Counted from the first letter of the stretch, positions 1-8,588 are shown. The stretch is 64,000 nucleotides of DNA from Blastomonas ursincola (GCF_013607875.1 NZ_VDES01000002.1:1041132-1105131); one strand, 5' to 3'. Numbers and translations: made by a program. Notes: generated by a model from the sequence alone, not told the origin.

Positions 1-44
1 CCGCGCCCCTTTGTGCATGCGCCGTTCCCCGCTAGGAAGCTGAA

Positions 45-569
45 ATGCGGCGCGAACCGATCATCATGACAGCGACGATGGGCGCGGCCGACCAGGCCTG
101 GGCCGATGCGCTGCGCCGCGCGCATTACCCTGCCGACCGCAATGCGGTCGAGGCGCATGTCACGCTGTTTCACCAACTGCCGGGCCATTGCGAGGGCGAG
201 ATCGTCGAGCGGACGCGGGCGCTGGCGCGGGAATTCGCCTGCCCCGATGCCAGGCTCAGCGAGGTCATGCGGATGGGCAATGGCGTCGCCTTCCGCATCC
301 AATCACCCGGCTTGCTGACGATCCGCGCGATGATGGCGGAAGACCTGCACGGCCTGCTCACCGCGCAGGACCAGGGCACGCCTCGGCTGCACATAACCGT
401 GCAGAACAAGGTGGAAGCCGCCACCGCGCGCGCCTTGCATGCTGCGCTTTCCGCCACTTTCATGCCGCGCCCGCTGGCGATCACGGGCCTGGCGCTGCAC
501 CGCTATCTCGGCGGACCGTGGAAGCAGATCGGCAGCTGGCCCTTTCGTGGCAAGGCGGTCGCGCGCTAG
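45..569 (+). CDS. 2'-5' RNA ligase family protein (2H phosphoesterase)
   Basis: A 174-residue cytosolic protein with the two HxT motifs of the 2H phosphoesterase superfamily: HVT at residue 38 and HIT at residue 116, about 78 residues apart. In this family the two histidines act on 2',3'-cyclic or 2'-5' phosphodiester bonds in RNA or nucleotides; the true substrate here is unknown. The ATG at 45 has an AGGAAG ribosome site 5 nt upstream, which favours it over the in-frame ATG at 66. It meets the minus-strand membrane protein tail to tail, with a 4-nt overlap of stop regions. Family call is firm; reaction is not. Confidence 0.8.
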   Translation: MRREPIIMTATMGAADQAWADALRRAHYPADRNAVEAHVTLFHQLPGHCEGEIVERTRALAREFACPDARLSEVMRMGNGVAFRIQSPGLLTIRAMMAEDLHGLLTAQDQGTPRLHITVQNKVEAATARALHAALSATFMPRPLAITGLALHRYLGGPWKQIGSWPFRGKAVAR

Positions 570-1051
570 CGCCGCACTCTGGCCCATGTCGCCCTGATCG
601 CCAGCACCAGCGTCGCCGCCACCGCAGTGCCGGTCAGCGCGAACTTGATCGGGGTCAGCAGCGTCTTCGCATCGAGCCAATCCGCCCGCCCGCTCAGCGC
701 GAGCAGCTGCACGATGTTCTCGGCATAATCGGCGACCATGCCGCCCAGCATCACCAGCGCGATCCAGCGCGCCTTCGCACCGCCCAGGCGAACCGCGAGC
801 CCGGCGAAGAATGCGCCATAAGCGAGCGGATAGAGGCCGTCATAAAGCAAGGTCGCGTGCGCATGCACATCGCGCTGCCAGGGCGTGAGCCTATCCAGCA
901 GCGCACGCGCCTCCGCCCCGGTCAGCGTCAGATCGAGCATCCCGCCCAGCGCTGCCCCCGTCTGACGGAGCAGCCCCCCGAGCAGCACCATCGCGGCAAA
1001 GCTGATCGCGATGACGCTGGTGCGGGAAAGCACAGGCAGATGATGAGGCAT
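566..1051 (-). CDS. Small integral membrane protein, function unknown
   Basis: The 161-residue protein has about four hydrophobic segments, near residues 12-28, 72-87, 95-120 and 130-152. The polar stretch after the first segment contains a His/Asp-rich patch. No catalytic or family motif was recognised. The codon pattern and clean start (ATG at 1051) support a real gene, but it has no obvious operon partner: the neighbour at 45-569 converges on it and the gene at 1270 is divergent. Confidence 0.65.
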   Translation of the reverse strand: MPHHLPVLSRTSVIAISFAAMVLLGGLLRQTGAALGGMLDLTLTGAEARALLDRLTPWQRDVHAHATLLYDGLYPLAYGAFFAGLAVRLGGAKARWIALVMLGGMVADYAENIVQLLALSGRADWLDAKTLLTPIKFALTGTAVAATLVLAIRATWARVRR

Positions 1052-1269
1052 GGATGGGAGTCCGCTCGGTAAATCCCCAAATCAGGGGTAAATTAACATG
1101 AAAGCATGTAAGCTATTGAACAGGCAGCGATTTGTGACCGTTTGCGACAATTTGCCACACGCGCACGACGCCCCGAAAGTGCATGCTTGGCCACGTGGGT
1201 AGGGGGCTACTGCGAAGATAGTGAAGCGCTCTGACCTGTCCGTCAAACCAAGTTTCAGGGGGTTCACTC

Positions 1270-2637
1270 GTGTCCAGATATTCGCCCGCCCGGTGGCTTG
1301 CCGCCGGCGCTCTGGTGTGCGCCAGCACCAGCGCCTTTGCCCAGCAGACCCCAACACCGACGCCGCCGCCGAACATCGCCAACTATCAGCAGCTGCGCAA
1401 ATCCTTCCGCATCGGCGTGCGCGTGACCAACCAGCTCAACAATTTCGACCAGTCGGCGCGGTTCGAGCAGGACACGATCGAAGACATTACCGATTTCCTC
1501 GATCCCAGCCAGATCGCAACCGTCGTCGGCCTGCAGAATGCCTTTTTCGGCGCGGTGCAGGCGGTGTTCGACATTCGCGGCGGCACGGCGATCGGCAGCT
1601 ATGCGCAGAACAGTTCGGTGCTGACGATCAGTGTCGTGTCGCCTACCGGGCAGGTGCTGCTGCAGGAAAATGGCACGCCCTGTACGTTCAGCTTCAACGG
1701 TGCGAACCGCCAGCAGACGTTCAACACCTTCGATGCGCTGGTCGATGACGAGAGCACCCCGACGTCGCAGGCGATCCTGGGCTGTCTGTCGCGCTCGTTC
1801 GCGCGCTTCTCGCCCGCCGATCCGCTTGCGGGCAACCCGAACAGCCTCCAGGCCAGCCTGACCCGCAGCGCGCTCGATCTTGCCAATGGCGATTCCGCGA
1901 TCGAGCAGGACCCGGTGCCCGAAGGTGTTGCGGTGCCTAACGACCCCTGGCTGATCGGCGCGACCTACAATACCGGTTCGGCAGGCCGCTTCGATATCGA
2001 CCGCGTCGATGCCCGTATCCAGCGCAGCTTCCGCATTTTCGAGGGCAACCGTGCGATGCTGAAGATCGACCTGCCGCTCAACTACGCGCGGATCAACGGG
2101 TCGGATACATACAGCGCGCAGCTTGGCATTGGGCTCGAAATCCCGGTGATCGATCGCAAATGGTCGATCGAGCCGCGCATCGGCTATGGCGCGGTCTATT
2201 CGGAGGATCTGGGTTCGGTCGGCCATATCCTGCAGGGATCGATCACCAGCCGCTATGTCATCAACGGCGTGGGGCGCGGCAAGTTCGTGATCGGCAACAT
2301 GATCGGTTATGCCCAGACGCTCGACACGCCGGGCACAAGCGCCAATATCAACCCGGACCTCAAGAACTGGTCGCTGCGCAACGGCATCGCCTATGATCTG
2401 CCGCTGAAAGCGCGGCTGTTTAGCCGGGGCAGTTCGATGCGCGCCAGCTATGCGTTCACGCAATATCTGGGCAGCGACCTGCGCAACAACAGCTTCCACG
2501 AGGCGACCCTGTCCTTCGGCCTGCGCGGCCGCGAGGATTCGCCGCGCGCGACGCGTGACCTTATCCGCATCAACCTTAGCACCATCCAGGCACGCGACTT
2601 CAGCAGCTATACCATAGGCGTCGGTTTCCGCTTCTGA
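1270..2637 (+). CDS. Exported outer-membrane beta-barrel-like protein
   Basis: A 455-residue protein starting at GTG with an AGGGGG ribosome site 7 nt upstream (1257-1262). It has a clear Sec signal peptide (about residues 1-24, ending AFA-QQ), then a Pro/Thr-rich linker. The second half (about residues 240-455) has alternating polar and hydrophobic strands and ends in Phe-Arg-Phe, as expected of an outer-membrane barrel assembled by Bam. The first half holds two to three cysteines and may form a periplasmic or surface domain. Its stop codon overlaps the start of the caspase-FGE gene (TGATG), so the two are probably translated together. No named family was recognised; the barrel call is inference from composition and the C-terminal residue. 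Confidence 0.65.
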   Translation: MSRYSPARWLAAGALVCASTSAFAQQTPTPTPPPNIANYQQLRKSFRIGVRVTNQLNNFDQSARFEQDTIEDITDFLDPSQIATVVGLQNAFFGAVQAVFDIRGGTAIGSYAQNSSVLTISVVSPTGQVLLQENGTPCTFSFNGANRQQTFNTFDALVDDESTPTSQAILGCLSRSFARFSPADPLAGNPNSLQASLTRSALDLANGDSAIEQDPVPEGVAVPNDPWLIGATYNTGSAGRFDIDRVDARIQRSFRIFEGNRAMLKIDLPLNYARINGSDTYSAQLGIGLEIPVIDRKWSIEPRIGYGAVYSEDLGSVGHILQGSITSRYVINGVGRGKFVIGNMIGYAQTLDTPGTSANINPDLKNWSLRNGIAYDLPLKARLFSRGSSMRASYAFTQYLGSDLRNNSFHEATLSFGLRGREDSPRATRDLIRINLSTIQARDFSSYTIGVGFRF

Positions 2638-4226
2638 TGCTGAGGTTCGTCCTTCTGCTGGCAGCCCTAGTTGCCGGTCTGGGGCTTTCCCCCATGGCGC
2701 ATGGCCAGGCCGGGGCGCGAGAGCCGCGCCTCGCCCTGGTCATCGCCAATGGCACGTATCGCGGGTTCGACAGGCTGTCGGCGACCTTCGACGATGGCGA
2801 ACGCATCTCTGCCGCGCTCACCGCCACTGGCTTTGTCGACGGATCGGGCACCGGCGCGGTGCGCACCCGGCGCGACTTGACCGCCGCGCAGATGGAGGCG
2901 GAGTTTGCGGCCTTTCGCGCCGCGCTCGCCGCCGCCGGGCCCGAGGCGTTCGGCGTGCTCTATTTCTCGGGCCATGGCGTCGCGCTGGGGGCGGGCGGCG
3001 ATGTGCAGATGGTGCCGGTCGATGCCGACAAGGGCGATCTTGCTGCATCGGCTAGCCTGTCGCGTTCGGCGGTGACGCGGACATTGATGTCCTCCGGCGC
3101 GCGCAACGTGCTGGTCGTGCTCGACATGTGCCGCAACGTCATCGCGCTGCCGACATTGCCGGTCGCGACCGACGATAATGTCACCGGCGGCGCTGCCATC
3201 GAAGTGACCGGCAGCAAGGGCCTCAAGCGCGTGCTGCGGTCCGCGCAGAACCCGATCCGCCCCGATCAGGGCTATCTCGTCGCCTTCTCGACCAGCGCCG
3301 ATCAGTTCGCCTTCGACAACGGCATCTTTTCCAAGGTGCTGGCGGAGGAAATCCGCCGCCCGCAGCAGAATATCGCCGATGCGATGAAGCGCGTCTCCGA
3401 TCGTGTCGCGATGGCCAAGGCGGCGAGCTTCCAGAAGCCGACCTTCGATTACGGCCTGCAGGGCCAGCCGCCGTGCTTCGTCTCGTGCGATCCGGCGAGC
3501 GGCAATCGTTTCTACGACTGCGCCAACTGCCCATGGATGCGCATCGTGCCTGGCGGCAGCGCACTGGTGGGATCGCCTTCGTCCGAACCCGGCCGCGGCA
3601 AGGACGAGCCCGCCCAGCAGCGCGTGGCCATTGCGCGCGACTTCGCGCTGGGAGTCTATGAGGTCACCGTCGCAGAATGGACCGCCTGCGCGCGCGACGG
3701 CGCGTGCCCTAAGCTGTCGAACTGGGCGGCGGACAATCCCAACCCGCTGATCCCTGCAACCAGCATCAGCCATGACGATGCGCTCGCATTCTTGAGCTGG
3801 CTGTCGCGCCAGTCGGGCCGGACCTATCGCCTGCCGACCGATGCCGAATGGGAATATGCGAGCCGGGCAGGGGCCTCGAGCGCCTTTCCCTGGGGCGATG
3901 GCATCTCGCCTTCCGACGCCAATTACGATCATACCGCGCGCTATCAGGGCTCTGCGACCTCGCCCTATCGCGGCTATCCCGAGGCGGTGTCGGGCTATCC
4001 GCCCAACGGTTTCGGCCTGTACCAGATGCAGGGCAATGTCTGGGAATGGACCTCGGCGTGCCTCGATGCCGCGTGCCGCAACCGCGCGCTGCGCGGCGGG
4101 TCGTTCGAGAGCGTGCCGGGTGAGTTGCGATCGGCCAATCGTTTCGGACTTGCCGCAACCAAGCGGCGCGACGATGTCGGCCTGCGCGTCGCGCGCGATC
4201 TGGAAGCCGATGAGGGCGGGGGCTGA
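2637..4226 (+). CDS. Exported caspase-like (C14) protease fused to a SUMF1/FGE-like domain
   Basis: The 529-residue protein carries a signal peptide (residues 1-24, cleavage near AHG-QAG), then a caspase p20-like domain (about 30-270) with the catalytic dyad His113 (in FSGHG) and Cys165 (in LDMCRN). A Cys-rich joint follows near residue 280-300. The C-terminal part (about 300-525) is a sulfatase-modifying-factor fold with PTDAEWEYASRAG, GNVWEWT and LRGGSF motifs. The cysteine pair that binds copper in true formylglycine-generating enzymes, normally after RGGS, is absent, so this domain is more likely a binding module. The ATG overlaps the upstream stop. Exported location implies a periplasmic or surface protease rather than a cytosolic death effector. 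Domain calls are strong; substrate unknown. Confidence 0.85.
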   Translation: MLRFVLLLAALVAGLGLSPMAHGQAGAREPRLALVIANGTYRGFDRLSATFDDGERISAALTATGFVDGSGTGAVRTRRDLTAAQMEAEFAAFRAALAAAGPEAFGVLYFSGHGVALGAGGDVQMVPVDADKGDLAASASLSRSAVTRTLMSSGARNVLVVLDMCRNVIALPTLPVATDDNVTGGAAIEVTGSKGLKRVLRSAQNPIRPDQGYLVAFSTSADQFAFDNGIFSKVLAEEIRRPQQNIADAMKRVSDRVAMAKAASFQKPTFDYGLQGQPPCFVSCDPASGNRFYDCANCPWMRIVPGGSALVGSPSSEPGRGKDEPAQQRVAIARDFALGVYEVTVAEWTACARDGACPKLSNWAADNPNPLIPATSISHDDALAFLSWLSRQSGRTYRLPTDAEWEYASRAGASSAFPWGDGISPSDANYDHTARYQGSATSPYRGYPEAVSGYPPNGFGLYQMQGNVWEWTSACLDAACRNRALRGGSFESVPGELRSANRFGLAATKRRDDVGLRVARDLEADEGGG

Positions 4227-4229
4227 GCC

Positions 4230-5879
4230 GTGCGCTGGCGCCTTCTTATCGCCGTGCTTCTGATCGCGCTGTCGGCCCCGGCAGCGCAGGCGGAGACCCG
4301 CGCGATCCTGATCGGCGTGTCGCGCTATGAGTCCCCGGCTATTCCCGATCTTATGGGCCCGGCCAATGATCTCGCCGCAATGGAGGGGCTCGCGCGATCG
4401 ATGCAGGCGAGCGACGTGGTGTCGCTGCGCGACGGCGCGGTCAGCCGGTCGAGCGTCGAGACCGCGCTGCACGACATGGGCCTGCGCGCGCAGCCGGGGG
4501 ACTGGCTGCTGTTCTACTTTTCCGGCCATGGCGCACAGGCTCTGGCGCAGAACCCCAGCGATGAGGATGGCGAATTCGACCAGTTCGTGCCGCTGCCCGG
4601 CTTTGATCCCGGCGCCCAAGACCCCGAGACCTTCATCATCGACAAGGACTTCTATGCCTGGATGAAGCGCTATCTGCCGCCCGATGTCGCGATCCTGATG
4701 GTGGTGGACAGCTGCCATTCCGGCACGATGCACCGGGCGATCGATCCCCGCAGCTATGCCTTCACCCCGCGCATCGCCTTCCGGCCCGGCGACGCGCGCG
4801 CGATTACCCTGACCGCACGGCCCGGCCCGCGACTGGGGGCGCTGCGCAGCGACACTGGAGAGGCGCAGGCGGTGGCCATACGGCGCGACGACCTGCCCAA
4901 CCTCGTATATATCGGCGCCTCGCGCGACGATCAGCTCGCGCTGGAAACCGAGCTGCCACAGGAGGGCGCACCGCACCGCGGCGTGCTGACCTATGCGCTC
5001 GAACAGGCGTTTAGCCTGCCCGGCGCGAACGAGGCCTCGCCGATTGCCGATCTCGACGGCGATGGCCAGGTCTCGGTGGTCGAAGCCGGGTCCTATCTCA
5101 ACAGCCAGGTGCGCATGCTCACCGCACAGCGGCAGGAGAGCACGCTCTTCTATCCCCAGGGCTGGGCCGAACGGCCGCTTTTCTCGGCACTGCCCGCGCC
5201 GCGGCTCGCCTTCGATCTGCCCGCCCCGAATGTGATCATTGCCGGCCAGCCCGATGATATGGCGACGGCGGCCGGCGCGACCAGCTGGCGGATGGCCCAA
5301 AGCTCGAACGATGCAGACTTTCTCTGGGTGCTCAGCACAGGCGAGGTGTTGCGGCGCTCGGGCGACATCGTTGCAACCGGGATCGGCAGCACGCTCGCCT
5401 TTGCCGGGGTGATGGACAAATGGCAGACCGTGATTAGCTTGCGCCCGCTCGTCTCGGAACTGGCGATGCGGTTGACGGTCCATCCGCTTGGTTCGGACGA
5501 GCTCTATCCCGAGGGCACGCCGATCAGCATGCGGTTGGAGCGCACCCGACGCGGCGGCGCGGCGCTGCATGCCACGGTATTCAACCTGGCGTCTGACGGA
5601 ACGGTCCAGCTGATCTATCCGCTCGATGCCGATGGCGCAGGGCTGATCGACGCTGCGACGCGCCAGTCAATGCTCGACACCGTGGTGGTGCCGCCCTTTG
5701 GCGTCGATCATGTCATCGCGCTGGCCACTCCCGAGGCTCCGGAGGCGTTGCGCGCGGCGCTGCGCAATGCCGATGGCCAGCGCGCATCGGCGGGTCTGGC
5801 AGGGATCATCCGCACCGAGCTCAAGCGCGCGCGGGGCAGGGGATCGCTGTCGATTGCGGAACTCTACACCGCGCCTTGA
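4230..5879 (+). CDS. Exported caspase/metacaspase-like protein with an EF-hand loop
   Basis: The 549-residue protein starts at GTG only 4 nt after the previous stop and has a signal peptide (residues 1-21, ending AQA-E). The caspase domain follows directly: GVSRYES near residue 29, catalytic His100 in FSGHG and catalytic Cys162 in DSCHSGT, the metacaspase form of the motif. Residues 274-285 fit a calcium-binding EF-hand loop, with Asp at positions 1, 3 and 5 and Glu at 12. The remaining 250 residues are beta-rich and resemble the DUF4384-type C-terminal domains found on such proteins, though that is a loose likeness. It forms one operon with the barrel protein and the caspase-FGE protein. Confidence 0.85.
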   Translation: MRWRLLIAVLLIALSAPAAQAETRAILIGVSRYESPAIPDLMGPANDLAAMEGLARSMQASDVVSLRDGAVSRSSVETALHDMGLRAQPGDWLLFYFSGHGAQALAQNPSDEDGEFDQFVPLPGFDPGAQDPETFIIDKDFYAWMKRYLPPDVAILMVVDSCHSGTMHRAIDPRSYAFTPRIAFRPGDARAITLTARPGPRLGALRSDTGEAQAVAIRRDDLPNLVYIGASRDDQLALETELPQEGAPHRGVLTYALEQAFSLPGANEASPIADLDGDGQVSVVEAGSYLNSQVRMLTAQRQESTLFYPQGWAERPLFSALPAPRLAFDLPAPNVIIAGQPDDMATAAGATSWRMAQSSNDADFLWVLSTGEVLRRSGDIVATGIGSTLAFAGVMDKWQTVISLRPLVSELAMRLTVHPLGSDELYPEGTPISMRLERTRRGGAALHATVFNLASDGTVQLIYPLDADGAGLIDAATRQSMLDTVVVPPFGVDHVIALATPEAPEALRAALRNADGQRASAGLAGIIRTELKRARGRGSLSIAELYTAP

Positions 5880-5913
5880 GGGTGACACGAAACACGAAAA
5901 AGCCAGAAACAAA

Positions 5914-5947
5914 CAAGGGGACGTCTCCTCCCGAAGACGCCCCCTTG
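5914..5947 (-). terminator. Rho-independent terminator of the mucR-like gene
   Basis: CAAGGGG at 5914-5920 pairs with CCCCTTG at 5941-5947, extended inward by CGTCT/AGACG. Read on the minus strand the hairpin is followed by TTGTTTGTTT, so it most likely ends the minus-strand mucR transcript; on the plus strand there is no T-run. It lies between convergent genes. Confidence 0.6.
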
Positions 5948-5982
5948 CCCAGTCCGCTATGTCAGACTGAAGTGTCGGTCGA

Positions 5983-6405
5983 TCAGACCTTTTTCTTGCG
6001 ACCGCCGCCGCGGCCCTGCTTGCCGAGGCCAATCTGCAGCGCCAGCTCGCGGCGGCGCTCGGCATAATTCGGGGCGACCATGGGGTAATCCTTGGGCAGG
6101 CCCCATTTTGCGCGATAGTCATCGGGCGTCATGTTGTAGTGCACCATCAGGTGGCGCTTGAGCATGCGAAGCTTCTTGCCGTCTTCCAGGCAGACGAGAT
6201 GATCGGGCTTGATCGACGAGCGGATCGGAACCGCAGGCTCCTTGGGAGCTTCAGGCTCGGGAACTGCAGGCTGGTTGATGCTGTGGAGCGCGGCATGGAC
6301 CGAGGAAATCAGCTGCGGAATGTCCGAATTGGCCACTTTGTTGTTGCTCAAATGCGCAACGACAATATCAGCCGTCAAAGAAATCAAGGTTTCCACATCT
6401 TCCAT
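5983..6405 (-). CDS. MucR/Ros family transcriptional regulator
   Basis: The 140-residue protein has the Ros/MucR prokaryotic zinc-finger region: LVCLEDGKKL then KRHLMVHYNMTPDDYRAKWGLP. The metal ligands read Cys72, Asp75, His85 and His89, so the second Cys of the classic C2H2 set is replaced by Asp, a variant known from Mesorhizobium Ros homologues. The C-terminus is Arg/Lys/Gly-rich. MucR proteins bind AT-rich DNA and act as nucleoid-like repressors of surface, motility and cell-cycle genes in alphaproteobacteria. The N-terminal 45 residues match the oligomerisation region of the family. Monocistronic, with its own terminator. Confidence 0.9.
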   Translation of the reverse strand: MEDVETLISLTADIVVAHLSNNKVANSDIPQLISSVHAALHSINQPAVPEPEAPKEPAVPIRSSIKPDHLVCLEDGKKLRMLKRHLMVHYNMTPDDYRAKWGLPKDYPMVAPNYAERRRELALQIGLGKQGRGGGRKKKV

Positions 6406-6571
6406 AGTCGCACCTGCTTAGTGAATCGATCCAAACTGGTGGGACTATTAGTCCGTTATGGACCAAATGCAAATCATAACTATGCGGTAAGGGCCACGGG
6501 CGGCGCGGTGCGGCAACCGGCTTGCCGGCGAGGATCTGCGCTAGTTGGAGGTGCCCTGCAAAGCGCTGGTT

Positions 6572-7228
6572 TCACTGTCCCAAAGCGGCACAGGGACTGT
6601 CGTCCACAGGGATATAGCGGGCGAGTGCGCTGAGAATATCTCGCACGCCTTGCAGATCGGAAGTGGCGGAAATCTGCCGGATTGCGGGCCTGACCGGTAG
6701 TCGGAAGCTGATGATGCCAGCCTCGCTCTCGCGCCGCTGTGCACCGATGGAAAGAATGAACCGAATGGCGGGCATGTTCTCCGCGAGCGTCTGGACTTCC
6801 AGCTCGCACATTGCCTCGACCTCGCAATGAATCAGAAGCACGGTGGTCAGCATGCGGGCGAGGCCGAGCCCGTGATAATCATCGAGCACCGCGACCGAGA
6901 ATTCGCCGGCATGCGGGTGGTTTTCGCTGCGAATCGCATGGACGGCGCCGACGGCGGGATTGTCCATGCCGTTGAGATGGATCGCTCCCCAGGCGATATG
7001 ATCGTGCCCATCGGCATCGAGCAGCTTATCGATCACCGGATCGGAGGGCATTGGCTGGACCGAGAAGAAGCGCATGTAGCGCGACTGTTCGGACAGCCGC
7101 TTTATGCCTTCGCGCATGCGATCCTCATCCGACTGGCGGATCGAGCGCAGGCAGATGCGCTTGCCGTCGGCGGCGACCGTTTCGATCACTTCGTCATGCA
7201 GTTCCCGCAGAAGCGGTCTGGTCACCAT
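6572..7228 (-). CDS. GNAT family N-acetyltransferase
   Basis: A cytosolic protein of 218 residues from the ATG at 7228, which has GGAG 6 nt upstream. The reading frame is open further to 7267, but the upstream starts lack a ribosome site. The central part has the GNAT layout: a beta strand (AVGAVHAIR), the acetyl-CoA binding turn (LDDYHGLGLARMLTTVLL, close to Q/RxxGxG/A), then LAENMPAIRFILSIGA typical of the C-terminal half. The N-terminal DEDRMREGIKRLSEQSRYMRFF resembles acetyltransferase domains fused to acyl-CoA synthetases. Substrate not predictable. It lies just after the MarR-like gene on the same strand and may be cotranscribed. Confidence 0.8.
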   Translation of the reverse strand: MVTRPLLRELHDEVIETVAADGKRICLRSIRQSDEDRMREGIKRLSEQSRYMRFFSVQPMPSDPVIDKLLDADGHDHIAWGAIHLNGMDNPAVGAVHAIRSENHPHAGEFSVAVLDDYHGLGLARMLTTVLLIHCEVEAMCELEVQTLAENMPAIRFILSIGAQRRESEAGIISFRLPVRPAIRQISATSDLQGVRDILSALARYIPVDDSPCAALGQ

Positions 7229-7301
7229 GCGCTGCTCCATCGGTTCGGGCAGCGCATGATGACACAATTTCAGCCCGTTGCGCAGGGCAAAGACCGACGC
7301 C

Positions 7302-7733
7302 TCATGCGGTAATCAGCTCGTCGCGCAGCGCGTCGATCCATTTCGCCACCGCACGGAACGCCTTTTCGGTCATCCGCAGATAGACCTTGCGATTGTCGTT
7401 ACAGTCTTTCTCGCGGCGGATCAGCCCCTGTTTCGCCATGCGCTCGATATAGCGCAGCGACGTGGTTGCCGGGCGGCGCGAGGCGACACAGGCGCTGGTT
7501 ACCGACACATCGCGCCCGGTGATATGGCCGACGAAGAGATCGAGCAGCATGTCCCAGGCGGGATCGGACAACAGGCTGGGCCCGGCAATGGCGTCGCGCT
7601 GGCTGCGCAGCTTGAGATAGCGGCTGGCGGCTTCGGCGCGGGCCTTCCAGGGTTCATTGGCATCGAGCAGCGGCTGGGGGGGCGTCGCTTCTCCGGTTTC
7701 GGGGACGAGGATGAGGCAATAGAACTGGGTCAT
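7302..7733 (-). CDS. MarR-like winged-helix regulator
   Basis: A 143-residue protein whose C-terminal two thirds form a MarR-type winged helix: WDMLLDLFVGHITGRDVSVTSAC (helices 1-2), VASRRPATTSLRYIERMAKQGLIRREKD (recognition helix and following helix) and a wing in DNRKVYLRMTEKA. The start is the ATG at 7733, which overlaps the stop of the upstream membrane protein gene (ATGA), so the pair is translationally coupled; the frame is open upstream but that part is out of keeping with the family. The N-terminal 45 residues are an unusual extension. Ligand unknown. Confidence 0.75.
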   Translation of the reverse strand: MTQFYCLILVPETGEATPPQPLLDANEPWKARAEAASRYLKLRSQRDAIAGPSLLSDPAWDMLLDLFVGHITGRDVSVTSACVASRRPATTSLRYIERMAKQGLIRREKDCNDNRKVYLRMTEKAFRAVAKWIDALRDELITA

Positions 7734-8152
7734 TGGGGGGGCACCAAGCGTTTGAGTGCGCGGTGATCGAGATAAACCCCGGCAACCATGCTGAGCAGCA
7801 GGGGAACTACCCAGAAGGTGGCAATCGCCGTGTAGATCTTCGGCAGATAGTTCGGGGCGATGATCGTCGCGAAATGGGAGGCTACGGTGAGAAGCTGAAA
7901 GGCGGCGATCCAGAGCGGCCAGTAACGGTCGCTGCGCAACGCGAAGACATAGGTGGCGACCAGATAGGCGGTATCGACCGCCATCAACGGCCAATGCGTC
8001 TGCTGCCACCGGGTGTGCAGCACCTGGACGGCCGCGGTCAGCAGCGTTGCGGCCAGAAACAGCAGGATTGCGCGTCTGCCTTCAGACTTTCCGTGCAGCC
8101 AGACGAAGCCGCCGCTCAGCAATGCGAAGAGCCAGAAGATGATCGTGATCAT
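7730..8152 (-). CDS. Small integral membrane protein, function unknown
   Basis: 140 residues with about five hydrophobic segments, spaced evenly from residue 1 to 130, and short charged loops. No family motif was recognised. It precedes and overlaps the MarR-like gene by 4 nt, so it is probably the upstream gene of a two-gene unit in which the regulator and membrane protein act together. Confidence 0.65.
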   Translation of the reverse strand: MITIIFWLFALLSGGFVWLHGKSEGRRAILLFLAATLLTAAVQVLHTRWQQTHWPLMAVDTAYLVATYVFALRSDRYWPLWIAAFQLLTVASHFATIIAPNYLPKIYTAIATFWVVPLLLSMVAGVYLDHRALKRLVPPQ

Positions 8153-8183
8153 GGTCGTGGCTCAACGCATTGCCGACCGGCGG

Positions 8184-8531
8184 TCATCCGAACGCGGGTT
8201 CGGCTTCCGACGCCTCGTCCTGGAGCGACCCGAGAGGCGTGGGACCGGGGCAGCCGACATTCATCGGGGCCTGATCGCTGCGGCGCTTGACCGAATTCAG
8301 ATGGCCGACCAGCTTCACCATGCTGCCGCGTGCAGAAATGAGGTGACCGGTGCTTTCATGGATGGCGCGCAGGGCGATCTGCGAGTCGCGAGCGGGGACT
8401 TCGGAAAGCGCGTTCGCTTCCAGCATGGTCATCGAAAGCCGGGCCGCGTCCAGAATGGCGCGATCATAGCTGGCAAAGGACGAGCGGGTATCCTGGGCGA
8501 CAATGCGGACGGCGTTACCATCGATGTGCAT
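8184..8531 (-). CDS. Hypothetical protein, LuxR-neighbour
   Basis: A 115-residue, mostly helical soluble protein. The start at 8531 is chosen because an AGAAGGAGA ribosome site stands just upstream; the frame is open to 8558. No known domain was recognised. It lies 57 nt after the membrane-anchored LuxR-type regulator on the same strand, so the two may be one transcript. The C-terminal 25 residues are Pro/Gly/Glu-rich and probably disordered. Confidence 0.55.
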   Translation of the reverse strand: MHIDGNAVRIVAQDTRSSFASYDRAILDAARLSMTMLEANALSEVPARDSQIALRAIHESTGHLISARGSMVKLVGHLNSVKRRSDQAPMNVGCPGPTPLGSLQDEASEAEPAFG

Positions 8532-8588
8532 GGGTCTTCTCCTTCTCGCACCGGTCACGGTGCACGGGTTGGCGATCCAGGCACCAGA

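Noticed and set aside
1264-2499. 411-residue minus-strand open frame
   Set aside because: Antisense to the barrel protein gene, with no recognisable domain or start signal.
2667-5570. 967-residue minus-strand open frame
   Set aside because: Fully antisense to two caspase genes with clear motifs; its composition (Arg, His, Gly, Ala) is the usual shadow of high-GC coding DNA.
2637-5879. Reading the caspase genes as an anti-phage defence island
   Set aside because: All three products have export signals, and no nuclease, helicase, TIR or similar defence gene is nearby.
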